The notes beneath the pieces were generated by a model. The model worked only from the letters and a program-made list of their open reading frames with translations. It was not told where the DNA came from and did no database searches. This document shows positions 26,019 to 34,279 of a stretch of DNA of 64,000 nt, piece by piece (position 1 is the first letter of the stretch; every line of letters begins with the position of its first letter). A program made the position numbers and the translations under genes. Source of the DNA: Epilithonimonas lactis (GTDB lineage: Bacteria > Bacteroidota > Bacteroidia > Flavobacteriales > Weeksellaceae). The stretch lies in NCBI RefSeq assembly GCF_900110605.1, contig NZ_FOFI01000003.1:558001-622000 (forward strand), given 5' to 3'.

Positions 26019-26050
26019 AAAAAAACGACCGCCAAAGCAATCGTTTTAAT
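26019..26050 (-). terminator. Weak terminator after clpS
   Basis: On the minus strand AAAACGA pairs with TCGTTTT around a loop with further partial pairing, followed by a T run. It lies directly after the clpS stop. Confidence 0.5.
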
Positions 26051-26353
26051 TTATACTATTTCGGAACTGAGTCCTTTATCTAATAATGCCTGATGCATTG
26101 GTTTTAATTTTTCCAAAGCACCTGTTTTTACGGTGCATTTTCCTTTGTAATGAACGAGCATTGTACATTGCTCTGCTTGTTCCAAAGTGTGTTCACAGAT
26201 CTCGATCAAACATTCGATCACGAAATCAAAGGTGTTGACGTCGTCGTTGTGGAGGACAATTTTATAGACTTCGTCTTCCATCTCCAAAACCGCTACTTCA
26301 TCTTCGGACTGGCGTTTTGGTTCGTCATAAGATCTGTTATTATAGATTTTCAT
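26051..26353 (-). CDS. clpS: ClpS adaptor of the ClpAP/ClpCP protease
   Basis: A 100-residue adaptor that delivers N-degron substrates to the Clp protease. The signature YKIVLHNDDVNTFDFVIECL (residues about 30-49) holds the residues that bind the substrate N-terminus (NDD), followed by a helix with EQAEQCTMLVHYKGKC, where the conserved His docks the ligand. The flexible N-terminal arm fits the family. It starts 13 bases after the CNNM-type gene on the same strand, so co-transcription is likely. No clpA or clpC lies in this window. Confidence 0.93.
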   Translation of the reverse strand: MKIYNNRSYDEPKRQSEDEVAVLEMEDEVYKIVLHNDDVNTFDFVIECLIEICEHTLEQAEQCTMLVHYKGKCTVKTGALEKLKPMHQALLDKGLSSEIV

Positions 26354-26366
26354 AACGTTGATTTTT

Positions 26367-27722
26367 TTATTCAGTGATCTCGTCTGTTATATCTTCCAAA
26401 AATGGTTTCTCGTATAAAAGCTCGACCAACTCTACACTTTTGTTTTGCATTTTCAAGATCTTGAAATGGTAATTACCATAATCGAATTCCTGATTTTCTT
26501 CCGGTATATCCTGTAATTCGTTCAAGATAAAGCCTGCAAGCGTGTTGTATTCACCTTCTTCAGATGGCGGAATATTCTTCGGAAGCTGCTCATTGATCTC
26601 GTCCAATGGTTGCGTTGCTTTTACCCAATAGATATTTTCGCCCACCTTGTCTACGATCTTTTCTTCCTCGTCTTCCTCATCTTGGATCTCTCCAACCAAT
26701 TCTTCCAGAATATCTTCAAGTGTAATGATCCCTTCCGTTCCACCAAACTCATCGATGACGATTGCCAAATGCTGTTTCTTCAATTGGAAAACTTTCAGAA
26801 GATCTGATATTTTTTTGCTGCCGACCACAAAGAATGCTTCTCTCATAAAGCCTCTCAGACTTTCGTGGGAAACTTGTCCTTTGCTTTTGATATATTCTCT
26901 AATGATCTCCTTCGTGTAGAAAATCCCGATAATATTATCAATCGAACCTTCGTAAACAGGAATACGGGAATAACCGCTTTCCATAATTTGGTTGATGATA
27001 TCTTCCGGATCATCATTGATATCGATGGATGAGATATTCTGTCTGGTGATCATGATCTGCTTTGCATTGTGATCTGTAAAATCGAATGCATTTTTAATGA
27101 TCTCGTAGTTTTCTTCTTCAATTTCGCCACTGTCTGCCGATTGTTTTACCAACAATTGCAATTCCTCTGTTGAGTGAATATCGTGTTCCGAAGCTGGAAA
27201 TATTTTGATTAATTTCAAGAACGCGTTGGACAATGAATTCATCAACCAAATAAATGGTCGGAAGACATTATAAAAAACGTGCAATGGATAAGCGATGAAA
27301 AGCGTTGTCGCTTCTGACTTTCTGATGGCAATTGATTTAGGGACCAATTCTCCGAAGACGATGTGCATGATCGTGATCAGCAAGAAACTACAAACTACAG
27401 AGATGGTGGTTACCGTTGCCGCTGCCAATTCTATGTTCAAAGAATGGAAAGTTGCTTCGATGATGTGATGCAAGGCACTCTCTCCTACCCAACCTAAGGC
27501 AAGGGAAGCGAGTGTGATCCCCAGCTGTGTTGCTGAGAGATAGGCATCAAGATTCTTGATGATGTTTTCGGCTTGTTTGGCCACTGCATTCCCTTCAGCC
27601 GCTTTGATCTGGATTTGGGAATAACGTACTTTTACTATCGAAAATTCGGCGGCTACAAAGAAGCCATTCAGAAGAACTAGAAATAATGCTATAAGAAGTT
27701 TGACTAAACTATCAGAATCCAT
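26367..27722 (-). CDS. CNNM/CorC-type (hemolysin family) membrane protein with CBS pair
   Basis: A 451-residue inner-membrane protein. Order: CNNM transmembrane domain (DUF21, four helices, about 1-190, beginning LIALFLVLLNGFFVAAEFSIVKVR), a CBS pair (about 205-330, with ITRQNISSID and IVIDEFGGTEGIITLEDILEELVGEI) and a C-terminal CorC/HlyC transporter-associated domain (about 345-435). The family is linked to magnesium or cobalt efflux and to salt tolerance; some relatives in Bacteroidota are named gliding protein GldE. Here no gldD is adjacent, so I keep the general name. It has its own promoter box 24 bases upstream and reads into clpS. Confidence 0.9.
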   Translation of the reverse strand: MDSDSLVKLLIALFLVLLNGFFVAAEFSIVKVRYSQIQIKAAEGNAVAKQAENIIKNLDAYLSATQLGITLASLALGWVGESALHHIIEATFHSLNIELAAATVTTISVVCSFLLITIMHIVFGELVPKSIAIRKSEATTLFIAYPLHVFYNVFRPFIWLMNSLSNAFLKLIKIFPASEHDIHSTEELQLLVKQSADSGEIEEENYEIIKNAFDFTDHNAKQIMITRQNISSIDINDDPEDIINQIMESGYSRIPVYEGSIDNIIGIFYTKEIIREYIKSKGQVSHESLRGFMREAFFVVGSKKISDLLKVFQLKKQHLAIVIDEFGGTEGIITLEDILEELVGEIQDEEDEEEKIVDKVGENIYWVKATQPLDEINEQLPKNIPPSEEGEYNTLAGFILNELQDIPEENQEFDYGNYHFKILKMQNKSVELVELLYEKPFLEDITDEITE

Positions 27723-27746
27723 TTAATGTTGTATATACAATCTGTG

Positions 27747-27754
27747 CAAAGATA
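27747..27754 (-). promoter_or_regulatory. TAnnTTTG promoter box for the CNNM-type gene
   Basis: Minus-strand TATCTTTG followed by C lies 24 bases before the ATG at 27722. Confidence 0.6.
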
Positions 27755-27798
27755 GATATTTTTTTTAACTTCGAAATGAGATGTTAGAATGAGATAAA

Positions 27799-27856
27799 CC
27801 ACCCCGTCAAAAAATCTTCGAATTTTTGAATCCCCTCCAAGGGAGGGGAATTTTTA
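27799..27856. repeat. GC-rich palindrome (CCCCTCC/GGAGGGG) in an intergenic repeat block
   Basis: The stretch ACCACCCCGTCAAAAAATCT leads into CCCCTCCAAGGGAGGGG, a compact palindrome. The composition is unlike the AT-rich surroundings, and the 'accaccccgtc...cccctccaaggagggg' motif has the look of a dispersed flavobacterial repeat, although only one copy is in this window. It sits 48 bases before repeat copy C. The 415-base gap between the CNNM gene and atpG holds these two elements and the atp terminator. Confidence 0.5.
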
Positions 27857-27903
27857 AGAACAACAATGTGTTTTTATGTTGAAGTGTGTTTTATGTTGAA
27901 GCT

Positions 27904-27987
27904 GCAGCCCGACTTGAGTGGAGCTCTTTTTTGGAGTGGGAAAAGCGTGGGCAAAAAAAGCGGGAACGGAAGGCGGAAAAGCTGCCA
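27904..27987 (+). repeat. Structured dispersed repeat, copy C
   Basis: The element reads GCAGCCCGACTTGAGTGGAG, a T run, an apical loop, then CAAAAAAAGCGGGAACGGAA and GGCGGAAAAGCTGCC. The outer arms are GCAGC/GCTGC. The inner arm differs from copies A, B and D: GCT next to the T run opposes AGC after the A run, so pairing is kept with different bases. It lies between divergently placed transcription ends and is not coding. Confidence 0.8.
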
Positions 27988-28071
27988 TAAAAACAATAAA
28001 TAGGTTTCGACGAATGTCTAAATAGCTGCCCAAATAAAATACTTCAATTGGTACAAACTGCCCTAAATAAT

Positions 28072-28105
28072 AAAAAGCACTGAAGTTTGACCCTCAATGC
28101 TTTTT
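28072..28105 (-). terminator. Terminator of the atp operon
   Basis: AAAAAGCACTGA (28072-28083) opposes TCAATGCTTTTT (28094-28105); on the minus strand a T-rich tail follows. It lies 33 bases after the atpG stop. Confidence 0.8.
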
Positions 28106-28137
28106 ATAACTAACTACTAACTTTAACTTTATCTTTA

Positions 28138-29010
28138 TTAACTGTTCTTGAGCGCTTCTGCTCCGGAAACAATTTCTAATATTTCGTTGGTGATGGCTGC
28201 CTGTCTTGCTTTGTTGTAGAAGATTTTTAAATCACTTCTAAGCGCGTCTGCATTGTCGGTCGCCTTGTGCATTGCTGTCATCCTTGCACCGTGCTCTGAT
28301 GCTACGGAATCTAGAATGGCTTTGAAGATCTGAGTCTTGATGGATTTTGGGATCAAAACGTCCAGGATCTCTTTTCTGCCCGGTTCGAAGATATAATCTA
28401 CATTGATATCTGCTGAACCAGCTTTCTCTTCTGTTGCTGATGAAATTGGCAAAACCTGCTCTGTCACTACCTCCTGCGTTGCTGCGTTGATAAACTTGTT
28501 GTAAACAACATAGACTTTATCAAATTTGCCGGCTTTGAAGTCTGACATTACTTTCTCCGTCATATTGGAAACGTGATCGAAAGAAAGATTGTCGAAAAGT
28601 GAACTGTGGTTTTCGTAAACGGTTTTGTTTCTTCTCACCGCATCGAAGGCTTTTTTACCAACTGTCAAAACTTCTATCTCCGTGTTTTCGTTTGCAGAAA
28701 ACTGGATGTTAAGTTCTTTGATCACAGATGAGTTGAAAGCTCCAGCCAAACCTCTGTTGGAAGTCACGGTGATGAAAAGTACTTTTTTCACTTCTCTTTC
28801 CAATGCAAATTCCGAGATGTTCTCTGCATCAGACGCCGCACTTACATTCTGTATGATCTCCTGAAGTTTTTCAGAATAAGGTCTTAGCATTACGATCGCA
28901 TCTTGCGCTTTCTTCAGTTTCGCAGCGGAAACCATCTTCATAGCGCTTGTGATCTGCATCGTAGAAGATATAGATGTAATCCTGCCTCGTATTTCTTTTA
29001 AGTTTGCCAT
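28138..29010 (-). CDS. atpG: ATP synthase F1 gamma subunit
   Basis: A 290-residue subunit forming the rotating central stalk of F1. The start MANLKEIRGRITSISSTMQITSAMKMVSAAKL and the end NKARQAAITNEILEIVSGAEAL are the two coiled-coil halves diagnostic of gamma. VTSNRGLAGAFN (about 83-94) is the conserved central segment. It is the last gene of the operon and is separated from atpA by 70 bases containing an inverted repeat. No atpD follows, unlike in Proteobacteria. Confidence 0.97.
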   Translation of the reverse strand: MANLKEIRGRITSISSTMQITSAMKMVSAAKLKKAQDAIVMLRPYSEKLQEIIQNVSAASDAENISEFALEREVKKVLFITVTSNRGLAGAFNSSVIKELNIQFSANENTEIEVLTVGKKAFDAVRRNKTVYENHSSLFDNLSFDHVSNMTEKVMSDFKAGKFDKVYVVYNKFINAATQEVVTEQVLPISSATEEKAGSADINVDYIFEPGRKEILDVLIPKSIKTQIFKAILDSVASEHGARMTAMHKATDNADALRSDLKIFYNKARQAAITNEILEIVSGAEALKNS

Positions 29011-29031
29011 TCTAAGGATTCAAAATTTAAT

Positions 29032-29068
29032 ATTCCGAATTCAAAATCTTGAACTTTGAATTCGGAAT
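29032..29068. promoter_or_regulatory. Hairpin between atpA and atpG
   Basis: ATTCCGAATTCAAA (29032-29045) pairs perfectly with TTTGAATTCGGAAT (29055-29068). No T run follows on the minus strand, so it is more likely a stability or processing element than a terminator. Confidence 0.55.
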
Positions 29069-29080
29069 TTTGAATTAATT

Positions 29081-30658
29081 TTAGTTGTATTTCGCAGAAA
29101 GTTCTGTCGCTACTTGCTTCAAAACGCCAGTCAATTGATCATCAATTTTTCCGGATTTAAGAGCAGCCATTACTTCTGGATGTTTGTTTTTCAAGAAGTC
29201 CACATATTCAACCTGGAATTCTTTCACCTTTTTGATAGGGATGTTTCTCAATAGATTCTCAGTTCCTGCGTAGATCATCGCTACTTGGTTTTCTACCGGA
29301 AGTGGAGAGTTAACCGGTTGCTTCAAAAGCTCCACGTTTCTTTCTCCTTTTGAGATCACTGCCATTGTAGCAGCATCCAAGTCAGAACCGAATTTTGCAA
29401 ACGCTTCCAATTCTTTATATTGAGCCTGGTCAAGTTTTAATGTACCAGAAACTTTTTTCATTGATTTGATCTGTGCATTACCACCAACTCTGGATACAGA
29501 GATACCAACGTTGATCGCCGGACGAACTCCTGAGTTGAAAAGGTCTGTCTCCAAGAAGATCTGACCATCTGTAATAGAGATTACGTTTGTTGGGATATAA
29601 GCAGAAACGTCACCAGCCTGAGTTTCGATAATTGGAAGTGCTGTCAAAGATCCACCACCTTTTACGATCGGTCTTAGAGATTCTGGCAAATCGTTCATTT
29701 GAGAAGCGATTGTGTCATCAGCAATTACTTTTGCCGCTCTTTCCAATAGTCTGGAATGAAGGTAGAAAACGTCACCTGGATAAGCCTCACGTCCCGGTGG
29801 TCTTCTCAATAGTAGAGAAAGCTCACGGTAAGCAACCGCTTGTTTTGAAAGATCATCATAAACGATCAAAGCTGCACGACCAGTATCTCTGAAATACTCA
29901 CCGATAGATGCACCTGCCATTGCAGAATAAACCTGCATTGGAACCGGGTCAGAAGCGTTAGCCGCAACGATCACCGTGTAAGCCAGCGCCCCTTTGTCTT
30001 CTAATGTCTTAACGATCTGTGCTACAGTTGAAGCTTTTTGCCCAATTGCAACATATATACAATATACTGGTTGCCCAGCATCATAAAATTCTTTTTGATT
30101 GATAATGGTATCGATAGCCACAACTGTTTTACCAGTTTGTCTATCACCAATGATCAACTCTCTTTGTCCTCTTCCTACAGGGATCATAGAGTCGATAGCA
30201 ACGATACCAGTTTGAAGTGGCTCTGTTACCGGCTGACGGAAGATAACTCCCGGCGCTTTTCTTTCCAATGGCATCTCGTAAAGTTCACCTTGGATAGGTC
30301 CTTTACCGTCGATAGGATTACCTAGAGTATCTACAACTCTACCAAGCATTCCTTCACCAACTTTGATAGAAGAGATTCTGTTTGTTCTTTTTACAGTATC
30401 ACCTTCTTTTACCAATTTGGACTCACCAAGAAGTGCAACACCAACGTTATCTTCTTCAAGGTTAAGTACGATACCTTCTACACCAGCTTGGAATCTTACC
30501 AATTCTCCGTATTGCACATTTTCCAAACCGTAAACACGGGCAATACCATCACCGATGGTTAATACAGTTCCAACTTCTTCTACGTTAGATTGAGTATCGA
30601 AATTTGCTAATTGCTGCTTCAGTATCGCTGATACTTCTGCCGGATTTATTTCTGCCAT
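29081..30658 (-). CDS. atpA: ATP synthase F1 alpha subunit
   Basis: A 525-residue non-catalytic nucleotide-binding subunit of the F1 head. The P-loop GDRQTGKT at about 171-178, [17 protein letters not shown], and the alpha signature [17 protein letters not shown] are intact. It lies 17 bases after atpH and is co-transcribed on the minus strand. The catalytic beta subunit (atpD) is not in this window. Confidence 0.98.
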   Translation of the reverse strand: MAEINPAEVSAILKQQLANFDTQSNVEEVGTVLTIGDGIARVYGLENVQYGELVRFQAGVEGIVLNLEEDNVGVALLGESKLVKEGDTVKRTNRISSIKVGEGMLGRVVDTLGNPIDGKGPIQGELYEMPLERKAPGVIFRQPVTEPLQTGIVAIDSMIPVGRGQRELIIGDRQTGKTVVAIDTIINQKEFYDAGQPVYCIYVAIGQKASTVAQIVKTLEDKGALAYTVIVAANASDPVPMQVYSAMAGASIGEYFRDTGRAALIVYDDLSKQAVAYRELSLLLRRPPGREAYPGDVFYLHSRLLERAAKVIADDTIASQMNDLPESLRPIVKGGGSLTALPIIETQAGDVSAYIPTNVISITDGQIFLETDLFNSGVRPAINVGISVSRVGGNAQIKSMKKVSGTLKLDQAQYKELEAFAKFGSDLDAATMAVISKGERNVELLKQPVNSPLPVENQVAMIYAGTENLLRNIPIKKVKEFQVEYVDFLKNKHPEVMAALKSGKIDDQLTGVLKQVATELSAKYN

Positions 30659-30675
30659 TATATGGTTGTTTTTTC

Positions 30676-31212
30676 TTAATTAAGTTGAAATTCTTTTTTG
30701 ATATTGCCCAGTTTTGTTCTTACTGATGCATCGATCTGCTGATCTCCCACTCTCAGGATATAACCTCCCAAGATCTCTGGTTTTACAATCGTTTCCAAGT
30801 CATAGTTGGAAACATTTACCATTTTGGAATCAGTAATAATCTTCTGAATATTTTCTTGCGACAAAGGAGAAGCTGTTACCAAAGAGATACGTTGTGTACC
30901 TTTGATGTCTTCTACTTTATTGATGAATTCCTGAGCGATATTTCTAAGCTGAGATTCTCTGCCTTGTTTGATGACCAATCTAATGATGTTCTTCGAAACT
31001 GGAGAGAAATCTTTGAAGATCTCCAAAGCGATCGCTTCTTTCTTTTTTGCATCAATGATCGGCGTATTCACAAATTGATTCAGTTCTTTTGAAGAAGACA
31101 TGATTTTCACAATATCCTTCATCTCACCGAAAACAGCATCTGTGTTACCAGACTCCTGCGTGAAGTCCAATAGACCTTGAGCGTATCTTTTAGCTACTTT
31201 AGATGTTAACAT
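30676..31212 (-). CDS. atpH: ATP synthase delta subunit
   Basis: A 178-residue peripheral-stalk subunit that ties F1 to the b subunits. The start [16 protein letters not shown] and the C-terminal segment [29 protein letters not shown] are the family signature. It lies 5 bases after atpF. Confidence 0.95.
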   Translation of the reverse strand: MLTSKVAKRYAQGLLDFTQESGNTDAVFGEMKDIVKIMSSSKELNQFVNTPIIDAKKKEAIALEIFKDFSPVSKNIIRLVIKQGRESQLRNIAQEFINKVEDIKGTQRISLVTASPLSQENIQKIITDSKMVNVSNYDLETIVKPEILGGYILRVGDQQIDASVRTKLGNIKKEFQLN

Positions 31213-31217
31213 CCTGA

Positions 31218-31715
31218 TTAGTTAAGGTTAGATTTGTTAAGAATATTTTCTACCAAAGCGTTTTGAGCGCCATCGTTGTCCAATTTCTCTTTAAGGATAT
31301 TTTCAGCGATGCTTACAGACAAAGTTCCGATCTGAGTTTTGATATCTGCCATTGCAGCATTTTTTTCAGTTTGGATAGATTGTCTTGCTGCTTCGATCAT
31401 TTTTTCGCCTTCAACTTTAGCGCTGTCTTTAGCTTGATTTACGATCTTATCTTTCATATCTCTAGCTTCTTTCAAGATACCATCTCTTTCAGCTCTAGCC
31501 TCACGAAGGATTCTTTCGTTATCTTCTTTCAACTGTGCCATTTCTTGTTTAGCCAATTTAGCTTGATTAAGAGCATCGATGATAGATGTTTCTCTCTCGT
31601 CTATTGATTTAAGAATTGGTTTCCAGGCAAACTTTCCCAATACAAAAAGTAAGAACAAGAAAATGATCGTCTGAATGATAAATAATCCTGATGAAAACTG
31701 ATGAAGTAATTCCAT
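31218..31715 (-). CDS. atpF: ATP synthase F0 b subunit
   Basis: A 165-residue peripheral-stalk subunit: one N-terminal membrane helix (about 10-28, FIIQTIIFLFLLFVLGKFAW) with WKPILKSIDERE after it, then a long charged coiled coil. It is separated from atpE by 88 bases that contain a strong hairpin, and is followed by atpH after 5 bases. Confidence 0.96.
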   Translation of the reverse strand: MELLHQFSSGLFIIQTIIFLFLLFVLGKFAWKPILKSIDERETSIIDALNQAKLAKQEMAQLKEDNERILREARAERDGILKEARDMKDKIVNQAKDSAKVEGEKMIEAARQSIQTEKNAAMADIKTQIGTLSVSIAENILKEKLDNDGAQNALVENILNKSNLN

Positions 31716-31751
31716 TATATAGTTAGATTAAGTTTTTTAAATTTTTAAATT

Positions 31752-31786
31752 AAACATTGTTGCAACCAACCGTTGCAACAATGTTT
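31752..31786. promoter_or_regulatory. Perfect 15-bp hairpin between atpE and atpF
   Basis: AAACATTGTTGCAAC (31752-31766) pairs exactly with 31772-31786 around a 5-base loop, 17 bases after the atpE stop. The downstream tract on the minus strand is AT-rich but not a pure T run. It may act as a partial terminator or as a 3'-end protector that keeps atpE mRNA in excess, which fits the need for many c subunits per complex. Confidence 0.65.
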
Positions 31787-31803
31787 TAGTTTTGTTTGGG
31801 GGC

Positions 31804-31995
31804 TTAAGATGCGAACAACGCAGCAAAAGCAACACCTTCTACCAATGCAGCAGCAATAAGCATAGCAGTTTGGATCTTTCCAGATTGTTCTGGTTGTCTA
31901 GCGATTGCTTCAAGAGCAGCCGCACCGATTTTTCCAAGACCGATACCTACACCAATAACGATAAGTCCGCTACCAATAATTTTAGGAATTTCCAT
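31804..31995 (-). CDS. atpE: ATP synthase F0 c subunit
   Basis: A 63-residue, two-helix proteolipid that forms the rotor ring. The helices flank the polar loop ARQPEQSGK (about 32-40). The ion-binding carboxylate is Glu53 in LVEGVAF. The Ser or Thr that follows this Glu in sodium-binding c subunits is Gly here, which favours protons as the coupling ion; this is inference. The gene lies 36 bases after atpB and is followed by a strong hairpin. Confidence 0.97.
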   Translation of the reverse strand: MEIPKIIGSGLIVIGVGIGLGKIGAAALEAIARQPEQSGKIQTAMLIAAALVEGVAFAALFAS

Positions 31996-32031
31996 AATAT
32001 ATAATTTAAAAAATTGTTTTTATAATTTTAA

Positions 32032-33147
32032 TTAATGAGCGTGATCGTGCTCATGTTCTTCTACTGCCATTCCGATGAACAAAGCTGAAAGCATTGTAAA
32101 TACATAAGCCTGTAAGAATGCAACCAATACCTCTAGCAAATAAATTACGAAAGTCAAGAAAGGAAACGCTACTCCTGCAATCCAGTTTTCGAAGATATAA
32201 ATAGACCCGATCAATGTCATTACAACGATGTGACCTGCTGTCATATTTGCGAAAAGACGAATCATTAAGGCAAATGGCTTGGTCAAAGTTCCCAATATCT
32301 CAATCGGCATCATAATAAACTTCATTGGCACAGGAACGCCTGGCATCCAGAAGATATGCTTCCAGTAATCTTTAGACCCTGAGAAAGTGGTGATCAAATA
32401 AGTAATGATCGCCAAAGAAAAAGTAATTGCAATATTACCCGTTACGTTAATTCCGAAAGGCATCAAACCTAAAACATTTAACAACAAGATAAAGAAAAAT
32501 ACTGTTAACAGGTAACCCATAAATCTCTTGTACTTATGCCCAATGTTTGGAATCGCAATATCATCTCTAATGAAAATAATAAGTGGCTCAAGAAATTTTG
32601 CAGCACCAGTAGGCACCAAAGATTTTTTGTACGATCTAGCCATTCCACCGAAAACTACTATCAACAAAACCGTCACCAATAAAAGAGTCAAAACACTTTT
32701 AGTAATGGACAGATCCAATACTCTCTTTTCAGTTGGATGATGATCTTTATCTAAAGTCAAAGTTCCTTTAGAGTCTGTTCTGTAGATCTTTTCGTGGTTG
32801 AGCGTATAGAATTTACCATCACTTTCTACTGGAGAACCGTGGATAAACTCGTGGCCATCTACCCCTTTCGTATTACTCATAAAAGTATGGAAACCTTCAT
32901 CGTAAATGATAATTGGTAAAGGAAAACCAATATGATGACCGTCTTTAACCATCAAGGCAACATCGTGAGCATCCAAAATATGATGATCTACGAATTCTTT
33001 AACCTCTTGAGTTCTCTCTTCTTTTCCAGAAAGTTCAGAAGTTTCAGCTACAGGTTTACCGTGTTGATTTTCAGCGGTTTCGTGTTGTGCGAAAGCTGTT
33101 GTAAACATGAATAAACTGTAAAATAAAATTGCCGTTTTCTTTAACAT
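32032..33147 (-). CDS. atpB: ATP synthase F0 a subunit with N-terminal secretion-type extension
   Basis: A 371-residue proton-channel subunit. The membrane core (about 135-360) holds the essential Arg in MIRLFANMTAGH and a C-terminal helix LEVLVAFLQAYVFTMLSALFIG. In front is an extension of about 130 residues, typical of Bacteroidota, that begins with a signal-peptide-like segment (1-20, ending TAFAQ) and is His/Asp/Glu-rich. The C-terminus is also His-rich (EEHEHDHAH). The extension likely faces the periplasm; its role is unknown. It is 36 bases upstream of atpE. Confidence 0.95.
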   Translation of the reverse strand: MLKKTAILFYSLFMFTTAFAQHETAENQHGKPVAETSELSGKEERTQEVKEFVDHHILDAHDVALMVKDGHHIGFPLPIIIYDEGFHTFMSNTKGVDGHEFIHGSPVESDGKFYTLNHEKIYRTDSKGTLTLDKDHHPTEKRVLDLSITKSVLTLLLVTVLLIVVFGGMARSYKKSLVPTGAAKFLEPLIIFIRDDIAIPNIGHKYKRFMGYLLTVFFFILLLNVLGLMPFGINVTGNIAITFSLAIITYLITTFSGSKDYWKHIFWMPGVPVPMKFIMMPIEILGTLTKPFALMIRLFANMTAGHIVVMTLIGSIYIFENWIAGVAFPFLTFVIYLLEVLVAFLQAYVFTMLSALFIGMAVEEHEHDHAH

Positions 33148-33207
33148 CGGTACATTTTTTTTTCGTTTTGCAAAAATAGACTATTTTTTTGCTTTTGAAG
33201 AATTAAT

Positions 33208-33579
33208 TTACTGTTTTTTATCATAATTAATTAACTGTATTGCATAATAGGTAAGCAACGCAGTTAGAATAAAATATGGGATGATAAAATGGAATTTGAA
33301 ATTCGGGATTTCATCGAAATGAAGCTTGTTTTTAATAAGATACATCAATCCAAACTTCACTGTAATGAGTCCTAGGACAGACATTCCCAAGAATTGCGGA
33401 ACTGTTCTGTTGATGATCAAAAGCAACGTTATCATCATCATAAAAATGACGCTTAAGAAGAGATAAAACTTGATGATCGTGACTTCATCCAGATGGAAAA
33501 CGAACTTCCATATGGCGAAATGAATAATGAATGTCAGGAAAAATACAACACTGATAACAATATTACTTTTGTTCTTCAT
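33208..33579 (-). CDS. Four-helix membrane protein of the atp operon (AtpI-like position)
   Basis: A 123-residue integral membrane protein with four predicted helices (about 8-27, 35-58, 64-83, 96-116) and a short basic tail. It sits between atpZ and atpB, where other bacteria carry atpI, and overlaps the end of atpZ by 17 bases, so it is translated with the operon. No sequence motif of AtpI is obvious; it resembles the short 4-TM proteins found at this place in other Flavobacteriia. A role in F0 assembly or ion homeostasis is inference from position. Confidence 0.7.
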   Translation of the reverse strand: MKNKSNIVISVVFFLTFIIHFAIWKFVFHLDEVTIIKFYLFLSVIFMMMITLLLIINRTVPQFLGMSVLGLITVKFGLMYLIKNKLHFDEIPNFKFHFIIPYFILTALLTYYAIQLINYDKKQ

Positions 33580-33811
33580 TTTCTTCTTTATTTAAAATTT
33601 CGAGACGTTTAAGCGTTGTGTACAGTGCAAGACAAAGTCCGCTGAGTCCAATGACCAAAACCAAAACATTGGAGCCAGTTTCGAAATACAGATCCAACTG
33701 ATGTCCGCCCCAAAATGAGATCCCGATGATGAACAACATCTGGAAAACCACGGAAGAATATTTCCCATATTTCCGCAATGCACTTGAAGGATTGTTTTGC
33801 TTGTCTTCCAA
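33563..33811 (-). CDS. atpZ: AtpZ-type F0F1 accessory protein, TTG start
   Basis: An 82-residue protein with two membrane helices (about 21-38 and 46-64) of the AtpZ/AtpI family, which assists magnesium supply or c-ring assembly in F0. The frame is open far upstream to 34156, but that part runs through repeat copy D and the palindrome and is not protein-like. A TACTTTTG box ends 13 bases before a TTG at 33811, and from there the protein starts MEDKQNNPSSALRKYGKYSS, a sensible family N-terminus. The alternative ATG at 33889 lies upstream of that promoter box. It is the first gene of the atp operon. Confidence 0.75.
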   Translation of the reverse strand: MEDKQNNPSSALRKYGKYSSVVFQMLFIIGISFWGGHQLDLYFETGSNVLVLVIGLSGLCLALYTTLKRLEILNKEENEEQK

Positions 33812-33824
33812 AATTTGATTTTTG

Positions 33825-33832
33825 CAAAAGTA
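33825..33832 (-). promoter_or_regulatory. TAnnTTTG promoter box for the atp operon
   Basis: Minus-strand TACTTTTG followed by C, 13 bases before the proposed TTG start of atpZ. It is the best promoter candidate for the eight-gene operon and implies a very short leader. Confidence 0.6.
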
Positions 33833-33951
33833 AGGAAAGTATTTGTATTTGAGTTTTGAACGCAAAGTCTGCAAAGATTTTTTTTTCATTACTGAAAATA
33901 TGTTCAAGTTCACAAAAGGTGCTTCGCTATGCAGTGGATAAACCATCAACT

Positions 33952-34028
33952 TTGTCATTCCGTAGGAATCTCTACCATTTAGATTGATTTCGTCGAACCA
34001 CTTCGTTTGGTTTCCTACGGAATGACAA
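33952..34028. repeat. Dispersed palindrome, copy 2 (17-bp perfect arms)
   Basis: TTGTCATTCCGTAGGAA (33952-33968) pairs exactly with TTCCTACGGAATGACAA (34012-34028). The arm is identical to that of the palindrome at 1359-1426 while the 43-base loop is different, which shows that the arms are the conserved part of the element. It lies 40 bases from structured repeat copy D. Confidence 0.9.
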
Positions 34029-34068
34029 TACTGGGTTAATGGTGATTTTTTAATTGGTAATGAAAATC

Positions 34069-34155
34069 GCAGCCCGGCTTGAGCGGAAATCCTTTTTTGC
34101 GGCTGGAAAAGCATAGGCAAAAAGATTGGGAGCGGAAGACGGATAAAGCTGCCCA
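34069..34155 (+). repeat. Structured dispersed repeat, copy D
   Basis: The element reads GCAGCCCGGCTTGAGCGGAA, a T run, an apical loop, then GCAAAAAGATTGGGAGCGGA and GACGGATAAAGCTGCCC. It is closest to copy B except for the outer arms (GCAGC/GCTGC here). It sits in the 468-base gap between the divergent atpZ and ffh genes together with the palindrome at 33952. Confidence 0.82.
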
Positions 34156-34246
34156 AACCTTCAGGTTCGACGGAGTCAAATAAAAGAAATGATAAATGAT
34201 GATCGATAAGTGATGGATGAGTCTATTTCCTTTGTTTAAATTTTCT

Positions 34247-34254
34247 TATTTTTG
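34247..34254 (+). promoter_or_regulatory. TAnnTTTG promoter box for ffh
   Basis: TATTTTTG followed by C, 25 bases before the ATG at 34280. It lies inside the upstream-extended frame and so supports the downstream start. Confidence 0.65.
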
Positions 34255-34279
34255 CAACCTTAATATATTACACAAAGTT

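Noticed and set aside
33812..34156. N-terminal extension of atpZ to 197 residues
   Set aside because: It crosses the structured repeat, the palindrome and the promoter box of the operon and is not protein-like; the TTG at 33811 is preferred.
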